The notes under the pieces: model-generated
Told to the model about the DNA's origin: nothing
Seen by the model: the letters and a program-made list of their open reading frames with translations, nothing else
Database searches by the model: none
Part shown: one piece after another, positions 52,201 to 64,000 of the stretch
How positions within the stretch are numbered: position 1 is the stretch's first letter
Layout: the number at the start of each line of letters is the position of its first letter
Assembly (NCBI GenBank): GCA_028554745.1
Contig: JAQOTN010000016.1
Coordinates: 62,001 to 126,000 of the forward strand
DNA from: Blastocrithidia nonstop
Lineage: Eukaryota; Euglenozoa; Kinetoplastea; Trypanosomatida; Trypanosomatidae
Direction of reading: 5' to 3'
DNA: 64,000 nucleotides
Made by a program: the position numbers and the translations under genes

Positions 52201-53174
52201 CTTTTCATCGAATTTGCTCTCTGTGTATCTCGGTCATCGTTAATGCCATGTTGCAACAGTGTGGTTGAGATGAGTGCAATACGCTTGACACACTTGGCAT
52301 AGCTCTCCATTGTTTTCATATTCTTACTCTACGTGGCATTGGCAAATTGATTCATGGGGAATTGCACCATCAACGTAAACCAATTGTCCAGTAAAGCAGC
52401 CATCTGTACATTGTAATTGGTCATCAGGAACTACTGAACCGACAAGATTGATTTGTTCTTGTTCGTCTTACCACTTGACGCAGAGGAGCTGTGTGAGGCA
52501 GTGTACTAGTGCACGATGGTATCAAGGCAACACTACAATAACTTAAACACAAGATGTGCAACACGGAAGTTGCCGAGTGCGATATACTTTGACAAATACT
52601 GCAGCAATGTACTAACAATAGGCACCTTCATCGACATCTTCTCTAATCGGGCAATCTTGAATCGCTTGGCGACGACGTAGATAACCTCTAACAGGGCAAT
52701 GACATGCTCTATTGGTTCCGATGCCGGGGTGCTGTTGATAAGGTGTGGCATGAGTTATGGCAAGTAGTTTCAGTCATAACTGCTGACGAGTAATTCAAGA
52801 CAGGAACAGACAATACGACGCTGTGTCTCTGGCAGGTGCATTACATTGCCCAGTAACACGTGTTGCATTTAAGTTAACACGTCATCTGCATTCGCAAGTA
52901 ATTCCTACGATAGTGTGTTACGTAGTCAGTTTTTAACAAAGATCAGACCGAGCATACGCTGCTATGATGCCAAAACAATATTATTGCTATTACTACTAGT
53001 GTTCATGCTAATGTTAGAGTCTGATACAATAGACGTTTTCAGAATGGCCAAGATGTAGGCCGGTCCGTTGGGCGAACGCACCGCAGTTTACAACTGCTAC
53101 ATGGCCGCCGTTTGCTCCTCTTTGCTACCGGCGTAGGCGGCATAGAGTAATTGTACGCAGTTCATCGATTGCAT
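49218..53174 (-). CDS. Importin-beta superfamily nuclear transport receptor (importin-7/8, Nmd5/Sxm1-like)
   Basis: This is a Ran-regulated HEAT-repeat carrier for nuclear import. The frame runs from ATG 53172-53174 to TAA 49218-49220, 1318 aa. The N-terminus has the importin pattern: SKEEQTAAMEQLETAVR, then IFVKNWLRNTLSEE. Human importin-7 has a comparable YLKN block. A later acidic stretch, DDEVFADEDDLDTFAKYMED, aligns by position with the WQEDPYEYIRMKFD region of importin-7. Helical repeats follow, including LRCKALMVCARYARAPI and LRLCAIDVMCMLLQMKRARP. About residues 1165-1240 form a long Asp/Glu tract with DDYGEEVMNEAEWDEDAFDEE, then DDDDEDAYTSPIDSVNEVFVF, matching the acidic tail and the EDNPVDEYQIF motif of importin-7. 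Asn runs lie at about 50358-50375 and 51679-51706. Two ATGs (53174, 53165) are possible starts. Confidence 0.87.
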
Positions 53175-53506
53175 TTATTTATTTTCTTTCCTATGCGTAT
53201 ATTTTTTTTTAATGAAAGTTTAATCGTAAATATATGTTATATGAAAAAGAAATCACTAAAGAATATTTTAATTATAAAAATAATGAATGCAAAGTGCCAG
53301 TTGTTTAACGTAAAATTCATCATTATTTATATAAGTTTTTCTTATTTACTTTCTTCTGTTTTTGTGTTTTTTGAACTTTTCATTTTGTTGTAAATTTCAT
53401 ATTAATCTTATCAAAACAAACATTATAAATTATTTATTTATAAATTATGTACGTTTGTTCTTTTTTTGTAAACTTTTTTTTAATGTGAAATATTAGTTAT
53501 TTTTGA
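53175..53506. other. AT-rich intergenic spacer
   Basis: About 332 bases. On the + strand it is rich in T runs near 53200-53215 and 53460-53480. No protein-like frame in the altered code. It separates the helicase terminator from the importin start. Confidence 0.6.
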
Positions 53507-55776
53507 TTAATTGCTAATTGTTAAGTGTAAATTATTACTACTATTACTTTACTCTACATTGTCATTTTGGTTGTTATTATTGTTACTACTGCTAATAATA
53601 TTATTCCTGTTTAGCTCTACCGTAGAATTCACACTAGCGCTAAGCTACGCCACAGTTTGCTTCTCCAGCAAAGACACAGAGGCGGTGTCATGGACTTCCA
53701 AGAAGTCATGTTGTACTTATCCGTTTATACTGCGTGTAATAGGCAACTTATCCCCTACACAGTTCATCTCATGCAATTGGTGCAGCACCGAGGCTCAATG
53801 TGCACACTGCATGAGTAGTGTATCATTACCCACCATGACAAAGGCAAAGCGAGCACGTGAGCAGCTCACGATGAGACGATTGCGCATTCGAATAAACTAC
53901 GTCAGCTTGGCTGTTCGCACAAGAGACAAGATGACAATGTCATTCTCGTCTCCTTGAAACAAATCCACGGTGCTTACTTTCACCTCGGCTAATGCGCTCA
54001 ATCGCATCACACTTCGTAGTGCCCGACACTGACCCAGATATGGCGTAATCACGGTTAATGCGTGCTGAGCTACCCCTTCGTGAATGAGGTGTTGCACCAC
54101 CTGCTGCACCATACGAAGTTATCGAGTGTTAATTTTACTTCGACTACGTGGTGCGGTCTACTATGGGTAGGCATGACGTCAGAAGAAGACGCGTTAGGCT
54201 AAACCAGGCACACTGTAAGTATAACGCTGACCCGATAGTGAAATGAATGCACGGTGAATTACTGAAACGTGATCGAGCAACGGCTGAGGATCATAAAAGG
54301 GGCGAATGAGCTTTGACAGAGATGGGTGCATGCGGCGTTGCTACGTTAATCGAATCGGTTCATGTGAAGCTGAAAACGAGGCTAATCGCTCAAACAATGA
54401 GGTGTTCATGTGGTTGACTTTTTCATACACAAAGGTGTCAATCTTGGGCTGAAGCTGAAAATGATCCCCAATGAGTACAATCTGTGTGAGGGAGTCTGTC
54501 ATACAAGCCAGCAGCTGAGACTACAACACCTCTGCGGCTTACTAGACCACCAACACCGTCGGACGAAGAGAGCGTAGCAGGTTTTGGTTCATCGCACAAC
54601 CGGTAGTCGTCAAACCAACCACATCGGCAGAACGAAGAAGCTACAACTTTGCCTCATCCATGGCATGATTACGAATACGTACACTATCCTCAATGGCCTG
54701 CATAATGGTAAGACAATCTCGTGCCTTAAGAGCAATCGTACGTTGAATCAAGTAAACATAATACTCATGTCGTACAGTAGGCTACAGACTTCACAACGAT
54801 TGTAATGGGTTGGGTATGTTGGCTGGGCAAGATGGTGGGTGATGGGCTAAGGCTATAGCCTACGAGGATAAGTAACTCGTAGAGAGAACATTATTGTACT
54901 AGCGATGCTCATCTTCGCGTTTCATCTACTGAAAGACACTCGGTGCAACATCTTCGTCCGTATCGTCTTCATCATTATCTCTTCCTACTACTACTCCTTT
55001 CTTATTTTTGGGTTTGTCGTTGTTGTTATTATCTTGGTTTGTGTTCTATTTGTCAGTGTGTTCAGCAGAGGTACGTGCTAATACCTATGTCATTCGTGTA
55101 CGTAATAAATGTAAGTACAAGTGTTTGTCTACAATCTGTGAATTTGATGTTGATGATGATGTTACTATTCCAGTAAAACGTTTACCACTCAGTCAACTTT
55201 CACGATCGTCGTAACTCATGTAGCTTCGTTGCTACGGTGTGAGTCAACGTTCAAAGTACACACGAGGTACTTTACCTTATTACAAATATCGAATCTACTT
55301 TGTTAATCGGTCCAGTCGCTGCTGCATAATAGCAATCCGCTCGCGTAGACTGTTAATCGCAAACTTGTCAACTTTATTGTGAAGCAAAGTCGATAAGTTG
55401 TAGGCGCTCAATCGCTCCTATCGTGATCGTCCGCCAACGCGTACGAGACGGCAGCCTGATGGGAATGGGTCATTTTTACTCTTCGTTTGCATTTGTTGAA
55501 ACTTTAGGAATTGTAGATACTGTTGTTGCTGTTGATGATGATGTTGATGGCCCTCATGATGTTGGGAGGTGGGGTAAGTCATATTTGCAAAGAAATGACC
55601 CAATCGTGGACGTTCGCCCTCTCATAATTTGCTATCGAGTAGGTCCACGAGAAATTCATCCAATGCGTGATTTTTGTAGGTAATCACCACCACCGGACCT
55701 ACCGCCGGTAGGAGTGAAAAGGCAGACTGCATTTTACTGTTTTATCTGTAATTCATACAGTTACTTTTGTTTGTGA

Positions 55777-55811
<35 letters not shown>

Positions 55812-58800
55812 ATAGTACTTGATGTTGCTGTGATACAATTTTTACTGTTGTGTGGAGAAAGGGCCTCAATGTCAATCTTCTGCAGCACATCTCCAGTCTC
55901 AATCATTTGTTTATACCGAACATGTGTCTACACCACACGACACCCAATAAACGACTTACCCGTACCAGGTGGACCTTGCACCAGTAGCACCTACGCAAAG
56001 GGCAAACGACGCAGCACCGCATCTTGTCCTGCATCAAGCGTACACTGTCTACGAAGTTGTGTGGTGATGGAGCAAAACGCACGTAGACAGTGGACAGGTA
56101 TAATATTAATAGGTCTAACAGTACTATTGACATTACTACCTTCATTAGTAACTGCTACATGATTTGTACTTGAACAAATAGATGAGGTTGATGTTGATGT
56201 TTATATCAGGTGTGTCTTCATGGGTAATGGCATGGCTAGTGGGCCTACAAAGGCACATAATGCACCGAAGATAGCCGCATACCCAGCCATAAACACGGGT
56301 GTTTACAATAACACGGAGCATTACTGCATGCCTTACTTTTCATTTCGATTTAATCGATCAATGAGCAGTTCAAACGAGCTACTCTACTTACATGGGGTAA
56401 TGCTGACAATGTTGGCTCGTAGCAAGTTGGCATCCGATGAACTTACCACACCTCAAAACATTTATTCACTGAATTGGCACTCATCTTAATTACTTGTAGC
56501 CTCTTCATCATTATTACTACTCGCACTTTGGAAAATCTAATGATGATGTTTGTTTTGACAATTGGCAAGTGAGGTAACAATACACACTGTCGTGCCAACA
56601 CGCATGCCACTTCGCAAATTAGCCCGTGTACTACGTGGGTGAACCTACAACAAGTAACTCATGGGCTGAGCATAATCACGATCACATGTAACTACCTTGC
56701 CACGAAACCCAACACGATGAAAGATGGAGGCATGCTACACATCCGATAATGTTTAGGCAGAGGCGGTGTACGAATACAACTCGTTGGTAGAATGCATTTG
56801 TTGTTATGACTACTACTATTATACCTTCAATACATTTTTTGTTTACTACAGCTAGTGCTCTGGTTTGTCTTGTTAATTACTATCAATTATACTAGTACTA
56901 ATGATATTATTATCACTATGACTATTGCCAAAGTAAATGGTAGCCATGACACGACTGGTAGCCTCAAAGGTATCTGCTCGAAGCAAGCGACATTGATCGG
57001 TGACATACTGCGTGGCATTGTGATAGTGTACCTTGTTAATGATTGGTAAATTAGACGGTGTAAAGATAGACCGAGGATGAGGCATGGGAAGGAGCAACTA
57101 CGATGAGGATGGTATAAGGTGCAAATTAAGATCATCCATTGGTGCTATTGTGTTGTTTCCTACTATTGCATCTTACCGTAGTTTTGTGTTATTTTTAACA
57201 TGTACAGCTTTATTGTGTGGGTGCAAGAAGCGATTGTGTAGACAACGTAAAGCTATCTTGACACGTTGTAGCAGCAACCGCTGCTCTTCCGAACTAACTA
57301 TTTTCATTTTCACATTATATTTATCATTTTCAGCTTATATTGATGAGCCTTAACAAATATCTATTAATTATTATTGCTTTTATTATTAAGTTATTTACTA
57401 AATCTAACTGTGATACCTTTTACGGTTATGTACTAACGTGTGCGTATCGTTTCCTTTCATTCGCTTTTCCTGATGCTCTTATTACATCTATTATGCTTAT
57501 TATGATTTACGTTTATTAAATATGTGTACATATGCTTGAAGTAATTTAGTCAATTACTGCGCTACTGTAAACAAATCATCTGTCCTGACACGTGTGTATT
57601 GCTGAAGTAAAATCAAATACGTCACCATTTCAATTAATCGGTCTACCGGACATAACGCACTCAGTTGTGTGCCTGCGTTATCATTAGCACACCTACTATC
57701 ATTATTACACATTGCACTAATAACGTTTTACTAGTTCTTGTAATTGTTATCACTTTTAGCTGAATTATGTAGAAGCTACAAGTGTGTCGAGTAGAAATGT
57801 AAACCATGCATTACCATGAATGGGAAAAAACAGGTACGTTATACTCGAGAAGAAGAAGTAGTAGTACCACTATCATTACTTTCATTTGTACTACCATCGT
57901 TATTTCTTGCACTGATACTATTCATGTTGTTTCTTATCTTTTCACGTGTTGCATCATGTACAGTTTGGCTTGATGGACGTCCTCATTGTAGCTGTGGCAG
58001 TGGGTTAACTGTCAAGCTGAGAAAGGCCGCAAGGATGTCAAGGTGAATGGGTTAGCGATTACCAATAAAAGTCATCATCTCTATTAGTGTGTGCAGTGCA
58101 TGAAGAAAAGACACATGAGGCTTTTACGGTGAACCAGCTACTGCCGTGCATGAGGGTGAATTGTTTGTCGCTAGTGTAAATGGTAGTTGTAGCATGTGTC
58201 GTAGTAATTCATACCACTCTTGACCATGTGTCAGGAGCATCGTCATTAACCGAATAGGTTATCGTGATTGTGCACACTTGTTAATGAAACACTCAATGTC
58301 GGTGATGGTGATAAACTGCCGCTATGGACGAACATCCACCCCAAGAGGGAACTCGCGTGTGTAATCGATGCGAAGTGTTACGCTTTACCCCAGAGCCATC
58401 TACTTTACCCCAAAGTCCGCTCGATCAATGAAAAACTTCACTTCACCAAAGTCAATGGCTTGAACAAAGCCAATACCTACTACTCGATCTAACTTACTAA
58501 TTACACCTCGTCGTCGTTATTACGTGAAAAGATTTAGTTCCTTGTTACGTGTCATAGATGATGATGACGATGATAACGCATGACAAGAGTATGAATGGAC
58601 CAATGAACTCGCTTTAGTAGTATTGTTGTTACTGCCACTATACATTGTACTTGTCTCCTTGTGTACGCTAGCACTAGTACTACGGTTTACACTTCGTTGT
58701 GAACCTTGTAGTGTTTGGCGTGCTCGTCATACACTTTATCTACGCAACTATGACTATGGTTGATGATGTGCACGAGACGAGTGTTGCTCTTTCAGTGCAT

Positions 58801-59452
58801 TAAGTCGTTGTAATCTTTGCTGATGTGCGATGTGTTTATCAAGTACACTCAATGTATACTTTGCAGCACAATCACAAGGATGATCGTGCAAAGTAGTAGA
58901 AGATATTGCTTTTGCCTCTGGTACATTGTTACTGTAAATAGTACAACTGCTATCATAATTGATATGGACATTGTCTTTGACAGGTAAAGTACAGGAAAGT
59001 TATTTGTTATGTTCATTGTGTGAATGTGTTGTATGACCCTGTGCTCCACATCGACGGCACCAACGTTCTGTGCGTAGAGTTAACAAGTGTTTACAATTTC
59101 ATTCAGCTAACGCATTTTACTGTTACGCGGCACAATCACACGAGGCAAATACTTGCTTGTAATGCTATCGTTCATCTGGGTGCAAACTCATGTACTCTTT
59201 TAATCTGCTATGCGCATTGAGTATTTGCAAAAACGTAAAACCATTTGCCACGACATCGTCATAACTTGTTCAGTCAATCGATACATTTTTGTCATCATTT
59301 CATTCACTTGCTAGCGGAGTAAGATAAGATGTGGATGTAGAGCAATTTGTCTTGTCATTGTCACGGTGATGTGTGTACTAATTACGTAGAGACTACTAGT
59401 GCTGCTCTATGTGTTTGTCTTGCATAGGCTAATGCATGTTTTGCATTGACAT
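53507..59452 (-). CDS. ZNFX1/UPF1-like superfamily 1 helicase with an N-terminal zinc knuckle
   Basis: This is an ATP-dependent nucleic-acid helicase of the UPF1-like group, closest in motif wording to ZNFX1. The frame runs from ATG 59450-59452 to TAA 53507-53509, 1981 aa. A zinc-knuckle-like cluster WCRRCGAQGHTTH (131-143) lies near the N-terminus. Helicase motifs in order: VQGPPGTGKS (K1166, ATP P-loop), PVVVITYKNHALDEFLVDLL, RLVRVGGRS, then GLTTTGCAM. Motif II is VVEEAAEVLESQLLA, with its first two Glu (1637-1638) written UAG-UAA. After it come IVLIGDHFQLQPK (motif III), RLTQQRRMHPSLSKLI (motif IV), STVDLFQGDENDIVILSLVR (motif V) and RNRLIVSCSRAR (motif VI). The P-loop to motif II interval carries Thr, Gln and His runs. 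Likely roles are RNA surveillance or RNA-based silencing, inferred from the family only. An alternative is a divergent DNA helicase of the NAM7 group. Confidence 0.9.
54539..54544 (-). other. UAG-UAA pair encoding the helicase motif II Glu-Glu
   Basis: Codons 1637 (TAG, 54542-54544) and 1638 (TAA, 54539-54541) read Glu-Glu in VVEEAAE, where ZNFX1-type helicases have the Walker B acidic residues. Conserved sequence continues on both sides in the same frame. Confidence 0.85.
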
Positions 59453-60152
59453 CAACTGAAAGTGCTACAAATATAACTGAAAAGAAAAAAAAATGATTAT
59501 ACGTAAATGAGCAGCAAAGCAAATAGAATCAAACAAGCAAATAATATGAAAAACAATTTTAAAATATTATTTTGGATTGCATAACTGTAAAATTTGTGTA
59601 AATTAGCTGACAGTAATACACTTTTACTTATCGTAAAACATGACAAAATGTCTGTACAGTTGTAAGCTGTATCTTCTGTATGTTGTTTTCAGTAAATAAA
59701 AAATATATTAAAATTCACAGGAAAAACAGCAACGGTACAACGTAAAGCAATAGCAAATCGTATTCGTTCGTCAAAATACAAAGAAAATTTTTTTATACGG
59801 TGGTGAAAAAATAAATAAAATCAGTTAATAGTGTATGCAACAATTGACATTCGTTTGAAAAAACTTTCTAAACAAAAGGTCTCGCTTGACAAAAAAAAAT
59901 TTTTTTTAAAGTTGCAATGTCAATTAAATACAACAAATAATCGATAAAGTCTATAATTAGTAGGATAAAAATAAATAAATCTTATGCAAAAATATCAAGC
60001 TCAACACGAATTGTTAAAAAAGGTAAGTTATATGAATATAGTAACATTCTATTAATTTCTTTTATTTAAAAAAAAATTGTTTATTAGTTGCTCAGATACA
60101 GCTTTTGAGTATAATACTTTTTTTTTTCAAAGAATATCTAGTGATCTACACA
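59453..60152. other. AT-rich intergenic region
   Basis: About 700 bases, AT-rich, with A runs near 59480-59492 and 59890-59910. The A run near 59485 is a pyrimidine tract on the coding strand about 30 bases upstream of the helicase ATG. No coding frame or RNA gene was recognised. Confidence 0.6.
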
Positions 60153-61181
60153 TTACAGACGTGCTGTAACATAGCTTATGGTGTAAATAAGCGATAAGGC
60201 AGCAAACGCACTAACAGTTGCACGTATTATCTGCTCTTTACGCGCATAGGCACCGTAGAATACGTTTGCCTGCAATGTACCTACCGCTATTGCTCCAGCT
60301 GATAGCAAGCCTGCAACCATGACATGTTTGCGATAACCTAACTGCTATGAAACTGATAACGATGGCAATGTGTTATTGTTACTGTTCGTATTGACAGTAT
60401 TGTTAGTTATAGTTTCATTATTACTACTAGTTCCACTACTTTGCACATCATTGCACATACAATGACGTGAATGATATAACAATGGTAAGAGAGGCAAAGT
60501 AAAACTTAGTGCCTTTAGACACAGTGTTGGTAAACCAACATGTATTAGAATCTCCCGCAACTTTAGCGGGCTAAGACGGGAGTAGCCAAGTTATTCGACC
60601 ATCATCAACGCGGCGAAACTTTCTTTTCTTTTCGCAAAGATTCGTGTGACAATAAGCGCTTCCTCATCACTCAAACCTTGAGCCTTGTAAATCTAAATCA
60701 TTTCTTGCATTTCACCTGTCAAATCATTGTCAATCTATCACAATTAACGACCAAGCTAAATGTCATACACATTTCGTTCAAACAATAAACAAGTTATTGC
60801 GACTAAGGAAACACAACTACTACTAACAAGTGCATAACTGGTCAATCGTTTTAATGAAATGTATGAAAACATTTTGCACAATATGTTTTGTCAGGGTAAA
60901 CATAAAAATTGATGTGAAGAAGAAGAAGATGATGATGATGACGACAATAATCGTTATGTGTTGCACCTGAATTAAAGTCCCGCGCAAGTTCCTGCGACGA
61001 GGGCTGCCTCACACAGACCCAAATATGAAGCCAATACGGCACTTCTATTATTAATTGCACTGTTTTGACGAATTTACACATTGAATATTTACATTTGTTT
61101 ACCGTGTAACGCGATTGATTAGGCTGCATTGCCAAACGCCTTGCGCGCTTTGCTTTGTTTACTACTGCCAAAGTCTGCCAT
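60153..61181 (-). CDS. VIT/CCC1-like membrane protein (possible vacuolar iron/manganese transporter)
   Basis: This family exports Fe2+ or Mn2+ from the cytosol into vacuoles or acidic stores. The frame runs from ATG 61179-61181 to TAA 60153-60155, 342 aa. The order fits VIT: two hydrophobic segments (about residues 49-71 and 110-125), then a charged cytosolic module, then three more hydrophobic segments (about 190-215, 255-275, 300-325). The charged module contains LGRELWEI, LTGEMQEMIEIYKAQGLS and FAALMMVEELGYSRL. The E-x-x-EM-x-EIY-x-x-x-GLS wording and the MM-x-x-ELG ending are typical of the VIT metal-binding region. Several of its Glu (LGRELWEI, EMIEIYK, VEELG) are UAA or UAG and its Trp is UGA. 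An Asn/Ser/Thr insertion lies in a late loop. The standard code splits the gene into two misleading frames. The first transmembrane helix is less convincing than the rest. Confidence 0.65.
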
Positions 61182-62125
61182 AAATAACAATCTTTCTTTC
61201 ACTAGTTGTGTGAATATTAATATTAGCAAACTTGCTTAACGACTTGCACACTACAATAAATATTAAAAAAAACTTTCCGTTAAAGTTGAGGTGAATATTT
61301 TTATATACTATTATTACAACAGTCATAAAAAGAAAGAAATAAATAAATAAACAAGATAATATTTTAACGTATAACTTTCACGATGAATAACACATCTCTG
61401 TCATTTTACTTTCACATTACTTTTAGCTCGTATGCCTGCGTGTTTGTATTTCATTGAATATTTTACATGAATGAGCGGGTTTTTTCCACTTATTATTAAT
61501 TGACATCAGTATGAAGAATTAGATTATTTATAAAAAGAGAAATCAAAGTTAAAAAAAGAAAAGTAATTTTTCACTATGGATCAAGAAAGAAAGCAACGCA
61601 ACATTGTTTTACTATTCTTTAGTTCTACGCTGTAACTTAGTTCATTAATTTTTACATTCACCTCTAATTTCTTTTTTGTTGTTGGTTTTTTGTGTAAGTG
61701 TAGTAAAGCTCATACACATAGTGTGAAATAAGGCATATAGTTTATGTACATGTGTTCAAGATTTACTCTTTTGTTGAGGAAAAAAAATGTCATTACGAAG
61801 AAAAAGTAAAATCACAGCTTTATCTAACTGAGTGTGTAAAAGTGAGAAAACATTTATATAGAAATATTCATCGATTTTATTTATCCTGTTAGTTATGGTG
61901 ACTGCAAAATTTACTACGGTAAAGACGGTAAAGATATTAGAAGCAACACAAAATAAGCTATTTATGAGTAGCAAATTAATTGTTTTAGAAAAATCAATAA
62001 GAAGAGCTTAAGAATAACATATATTTTATATTTGTACATATGATTGTATTCTGAGTGTTAACATATAATAAAGACATAATAATTTAAATAATTATTTTTT
62101 TATTGTTAATTACTTTATGTTATGC
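61182..62125. other. AT-rich intergenic region
   Basis: About 944 bases. AT-rich, with an in-frame TAA one codon after the sterol isomerase terminator. A 72-codon standard-code ORF on the minus strand at 61756-61974 is rich in Val, Phe and Ile with no supported start, and I reject it. No RNA gene was recognised. Confidence 0.6.
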
Positions 62126-62821
62126 TTAAATCTTGTAGCGCCACAAATTGTGAAACATATTGCCTGCACTTTCACGCACAGTATACAAGAGTGTTGTGTA
62201 ATCGAGTGTAGAAGTCAGCATATCGGCAAAACCGAAAAACATCATTGAGGCAATATTACCTCGCGCGTACTCGAGTGCCCAACACTCATCTGGCATCTTG
62301 TACTGCTTTGCGGTGTGACGAGGCAAATAGTGTTGCATTCCTGCGGTGTACACCTATCTGTCTCCTACTCCAGGCAAGGCGGCTCATTGCTCACCATATA
62401 AGATGGTGAAAAAGTCTTCTGCCATAAATCGACCTGTGTGACCCTACGTACCTACTCGTGTGCCAAAAATTATTAAATACTATGACAAGGAACAGTGCAG
62501 AACCGTCATAGAACCCATTGCCCCTCCTGCGTTGTTAAACAGTCAGTGATGTGTATATTGGGTTGTAGACGGGTAGACCTACAAAACCTTCTTGATGACC
62601 TATTACACAATCTCACTAGACGATGCCGTTGTCTTGTTGCCATCATTGTGCGCTTGTTCGTGCTTGGCATTAGCAGCAGCAATACCTTCTTTTGCGATTT
62701 GCTGCAACATAACTGGATCGTACACCCAGTGTGAAGACTGATCAACGTACATGAAAAATGCGAACACCACTGCAATACAAAGTAGCGTGTAAACAATACA
62801 GCGATAGGATTTCATTGTCAC
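62126..62821 (-). CDS. ERG2: C-8 sterol isomerase (ERG2 / sigma-1 receptor family)
   Basis: It moves the C8 double bond to C7 in ergosterol-type sterol synthesis at the ER. The frame runs from ATG 62819-62821 to TAA 62126-62128, 231 aa, the normal family length. One N-terminal membrane segment (about residues 8-25) is followed by the cupin-like domain. Family blocks: QIAKEGIAAANAKH, WLFNNAGGAMGSM (93-105), SEYLIIFGTRVGTEGHTGR (113-131), AEDFFTILYGEQW, REVYTAGMQHYLPR, AKQYKMPDECWALEYARG and MMFFGFADMLTSTLDYTTL. Eight former stops are sense: E73 UAA; E74, E81, E114, E126 and E156 UAG; W93 and W146 UGA. E114, E126, E156 and both Trp are on residues that match fungal and plant ERG2 as I recall them. 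The terminator is followed by TAA again after one codon. No insertion spoils the domain, unlike most neighbours. Confidence 0.95.
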
Positions 62822-64000
62822 AAGAATACCAAAAATAATTAATTGATTATTGGTAAAGTTTAGGCGAAAATGGATAGTGTATTTTAGTGTAAGTATGCAA
62901 ATAAATTTTTAAGAATGAATAGAAAAGACAATATTATTAAATGAGTTTGTTCTTTGTTCGTGTGTGCTTATTTGTATTGTAATGAATGAAGGTGTCGAAT
63001 GCTATGAGTTAGTATGTAAATAAACAATTATTTTGGGGTTTTTTTGATCTGATAACTTATTTGCAACTGAAGACTAAAACGCAGAATTATAAAAAATTGA
63101 TAAAATGTGAAATCATTTATATTTTTTTTGTACAGACATTATGATATACAATTTTTTTAAAAACTATAATAATTAACTAATAAAGCGTTTTATCGAAAGA
63201 TAATATTTCATTTATTTTTAATTAAATATTAATATTATTGTAGTACCAAATAATAATAGAAAAAAAATACGTACAACAAAGTATGTTTAAACAATACAGA
63301 GGATAGAAACAAAGTAAATAATTGATGAAAAACTAAAATTTGTACTGGTATAGTAAAACAACAATTAATAAGACAGCGAAAAAAAAGCCTCTAACAATCC
63401 TAAAATAAAAAAATTAAGTATTTAATGTATATTGTCGCATGAATAAAATAAAGTTTGGAGGAACGTGTACTAACACAAAGGGTAAAGTAAGGTGAATTAT
63501 TATACTTCTACAAAGTATAAATATATATAAAATATTTAATAAACGTAATGTTATGTACAAGAAGAAAATAAAGTAAGGTATGTACGTATATTCGTTGACT
63601 AAGATGAATAATAATGTGTGGAAAAAAAGAAGTAATTGAGGACATCTATGTTTCTTAATTTACATATTTTCGTTAGAGTGTACACACTCGTGATTAGTAT
63701 AGTAGTAGAGATGATTGTATAAATTACAATAAGAAAGGGAAAAAAACAAATAATTATATGCAATAATTATATATTATTTGTAGTTGCATAAAAATAATCA
63801 AAGTAAAGTATAAGTAGAAGACAAAGTGTGAAACAATACAAATGATGCATTCACATATAAATTTTATGACTGACTATAATTTATATTTTATAAAATGTTA
63901 TATAATCAAGAAAGTATATTATTATTTTTGTGAAAGTGGTCATGATGTATATAGAATAAAAAAGAAGATGTTATACTGGTAAAACAGAAGATGCAAATAT
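62822..64000. other. AT-rich intergenic region to the window end
   Basis: About 1.18 kb of AT-rich DNA upstream of the sterol isomerase. It is full of A and T homopolymers and TAA-type triplets and shows no coherent frame under either code. On the coding strand no AG occurs for about 130 bases before the ATG, so the splice-leader acceptor should lie beyond that. Confidence 0.55.

Noticed and set aside
54542-54544. UAG=Gln (ciliate-type code)
   Set aside because: UAG and UAA fall on Glu in motifs where Gln is not expected: APE, HRDLKPEN, helicase motif II and ERG2 GTEGH.

Overview
The window reads as nuclear DNA of a trypanosomatid flagellate that uses the Blastocrithidia-type code (NCBI translation table 31). 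UGA is read as Trp, UAG and UAA as Glu, and UAA also serves as the terminator. With the standard code the sequence breaks into short ORFs, none longer than 308 aa. With UGA=Trp and UAR=Glu the minus strand resolves into 19 consecutive long genes that fill about 81% of the window. Inside recognisable families the former stop codons sit on residues that are Glu or Trp in the family, for example HRDLKPEN and APE in an AMPK/SNF1 kinase, FWDLD and FWTYENRE in a PP2A B'' subunit, and GTEGH in sterol isomerase. No introns are needed. The AT-rich spacers and the single coding direction fit a kinetoplastid polycistronic cluster with trans-splicing.

Layout along the + axis, all genes on the minus strand, so transcription runs from 64000 towards 1: 1-3298 PPR-like protein (3' end outside the window); 3697-5979 hypothetical with a C-terminal membrane anchor; 6295-7113 hypothetical; 7441-9909 PP2A B''/G5PR-like EF-hand subunit; 10452-10946 small hypothetical; 11375-14413 protein prenyltransferase alpha subunit; 15977-17683 class I fumarase; 18154-20148 hypothetical; 20415-22163 CDA-fold deaminase; 22255-24768 NSUN RNA m5C methyltransferase; 25053-27293 PPR protein; 28089-31202 AMPK/SNF1 kinase alpha; 32671-37539 PIG-Q/GPI1; 37877-42931 acidic coiled-coil protein; 43917-48341 putative N-myristoylated Ser/Asn-rich protein; 49218-53174 importin-7/8-like receptor; 53507-59452 ZNFX1/UPF1-like SF1 helicase; 60153-61181 VIT/CCC1-like membrane protein; 62126-62821 C-8 sterol isomerase (ERG2). 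The last 1.2 kb holds no gene that I can see.

The genes do not form one pathway. They are a typical kinetoplastid mixture of organellar RNA proteins, sterol and GPI-anchor synthesis, signalling, nuclear transport and central metabolism. The notable biology is the code itself. Ten consecutive UAA codons encode poly-Glu. A UAG-UAA pair encodes the Walker B acidic residues of a helicase. Every inferred terminator is UAA, usually backed by more in-frame UAA a few codons downstream. Several conserved enzymes also carry long Asn/Ser/Glu-rich insertions. All translations were done by hand, and start codons are the first plausible in-frame ATG after the AT-rich spacer.
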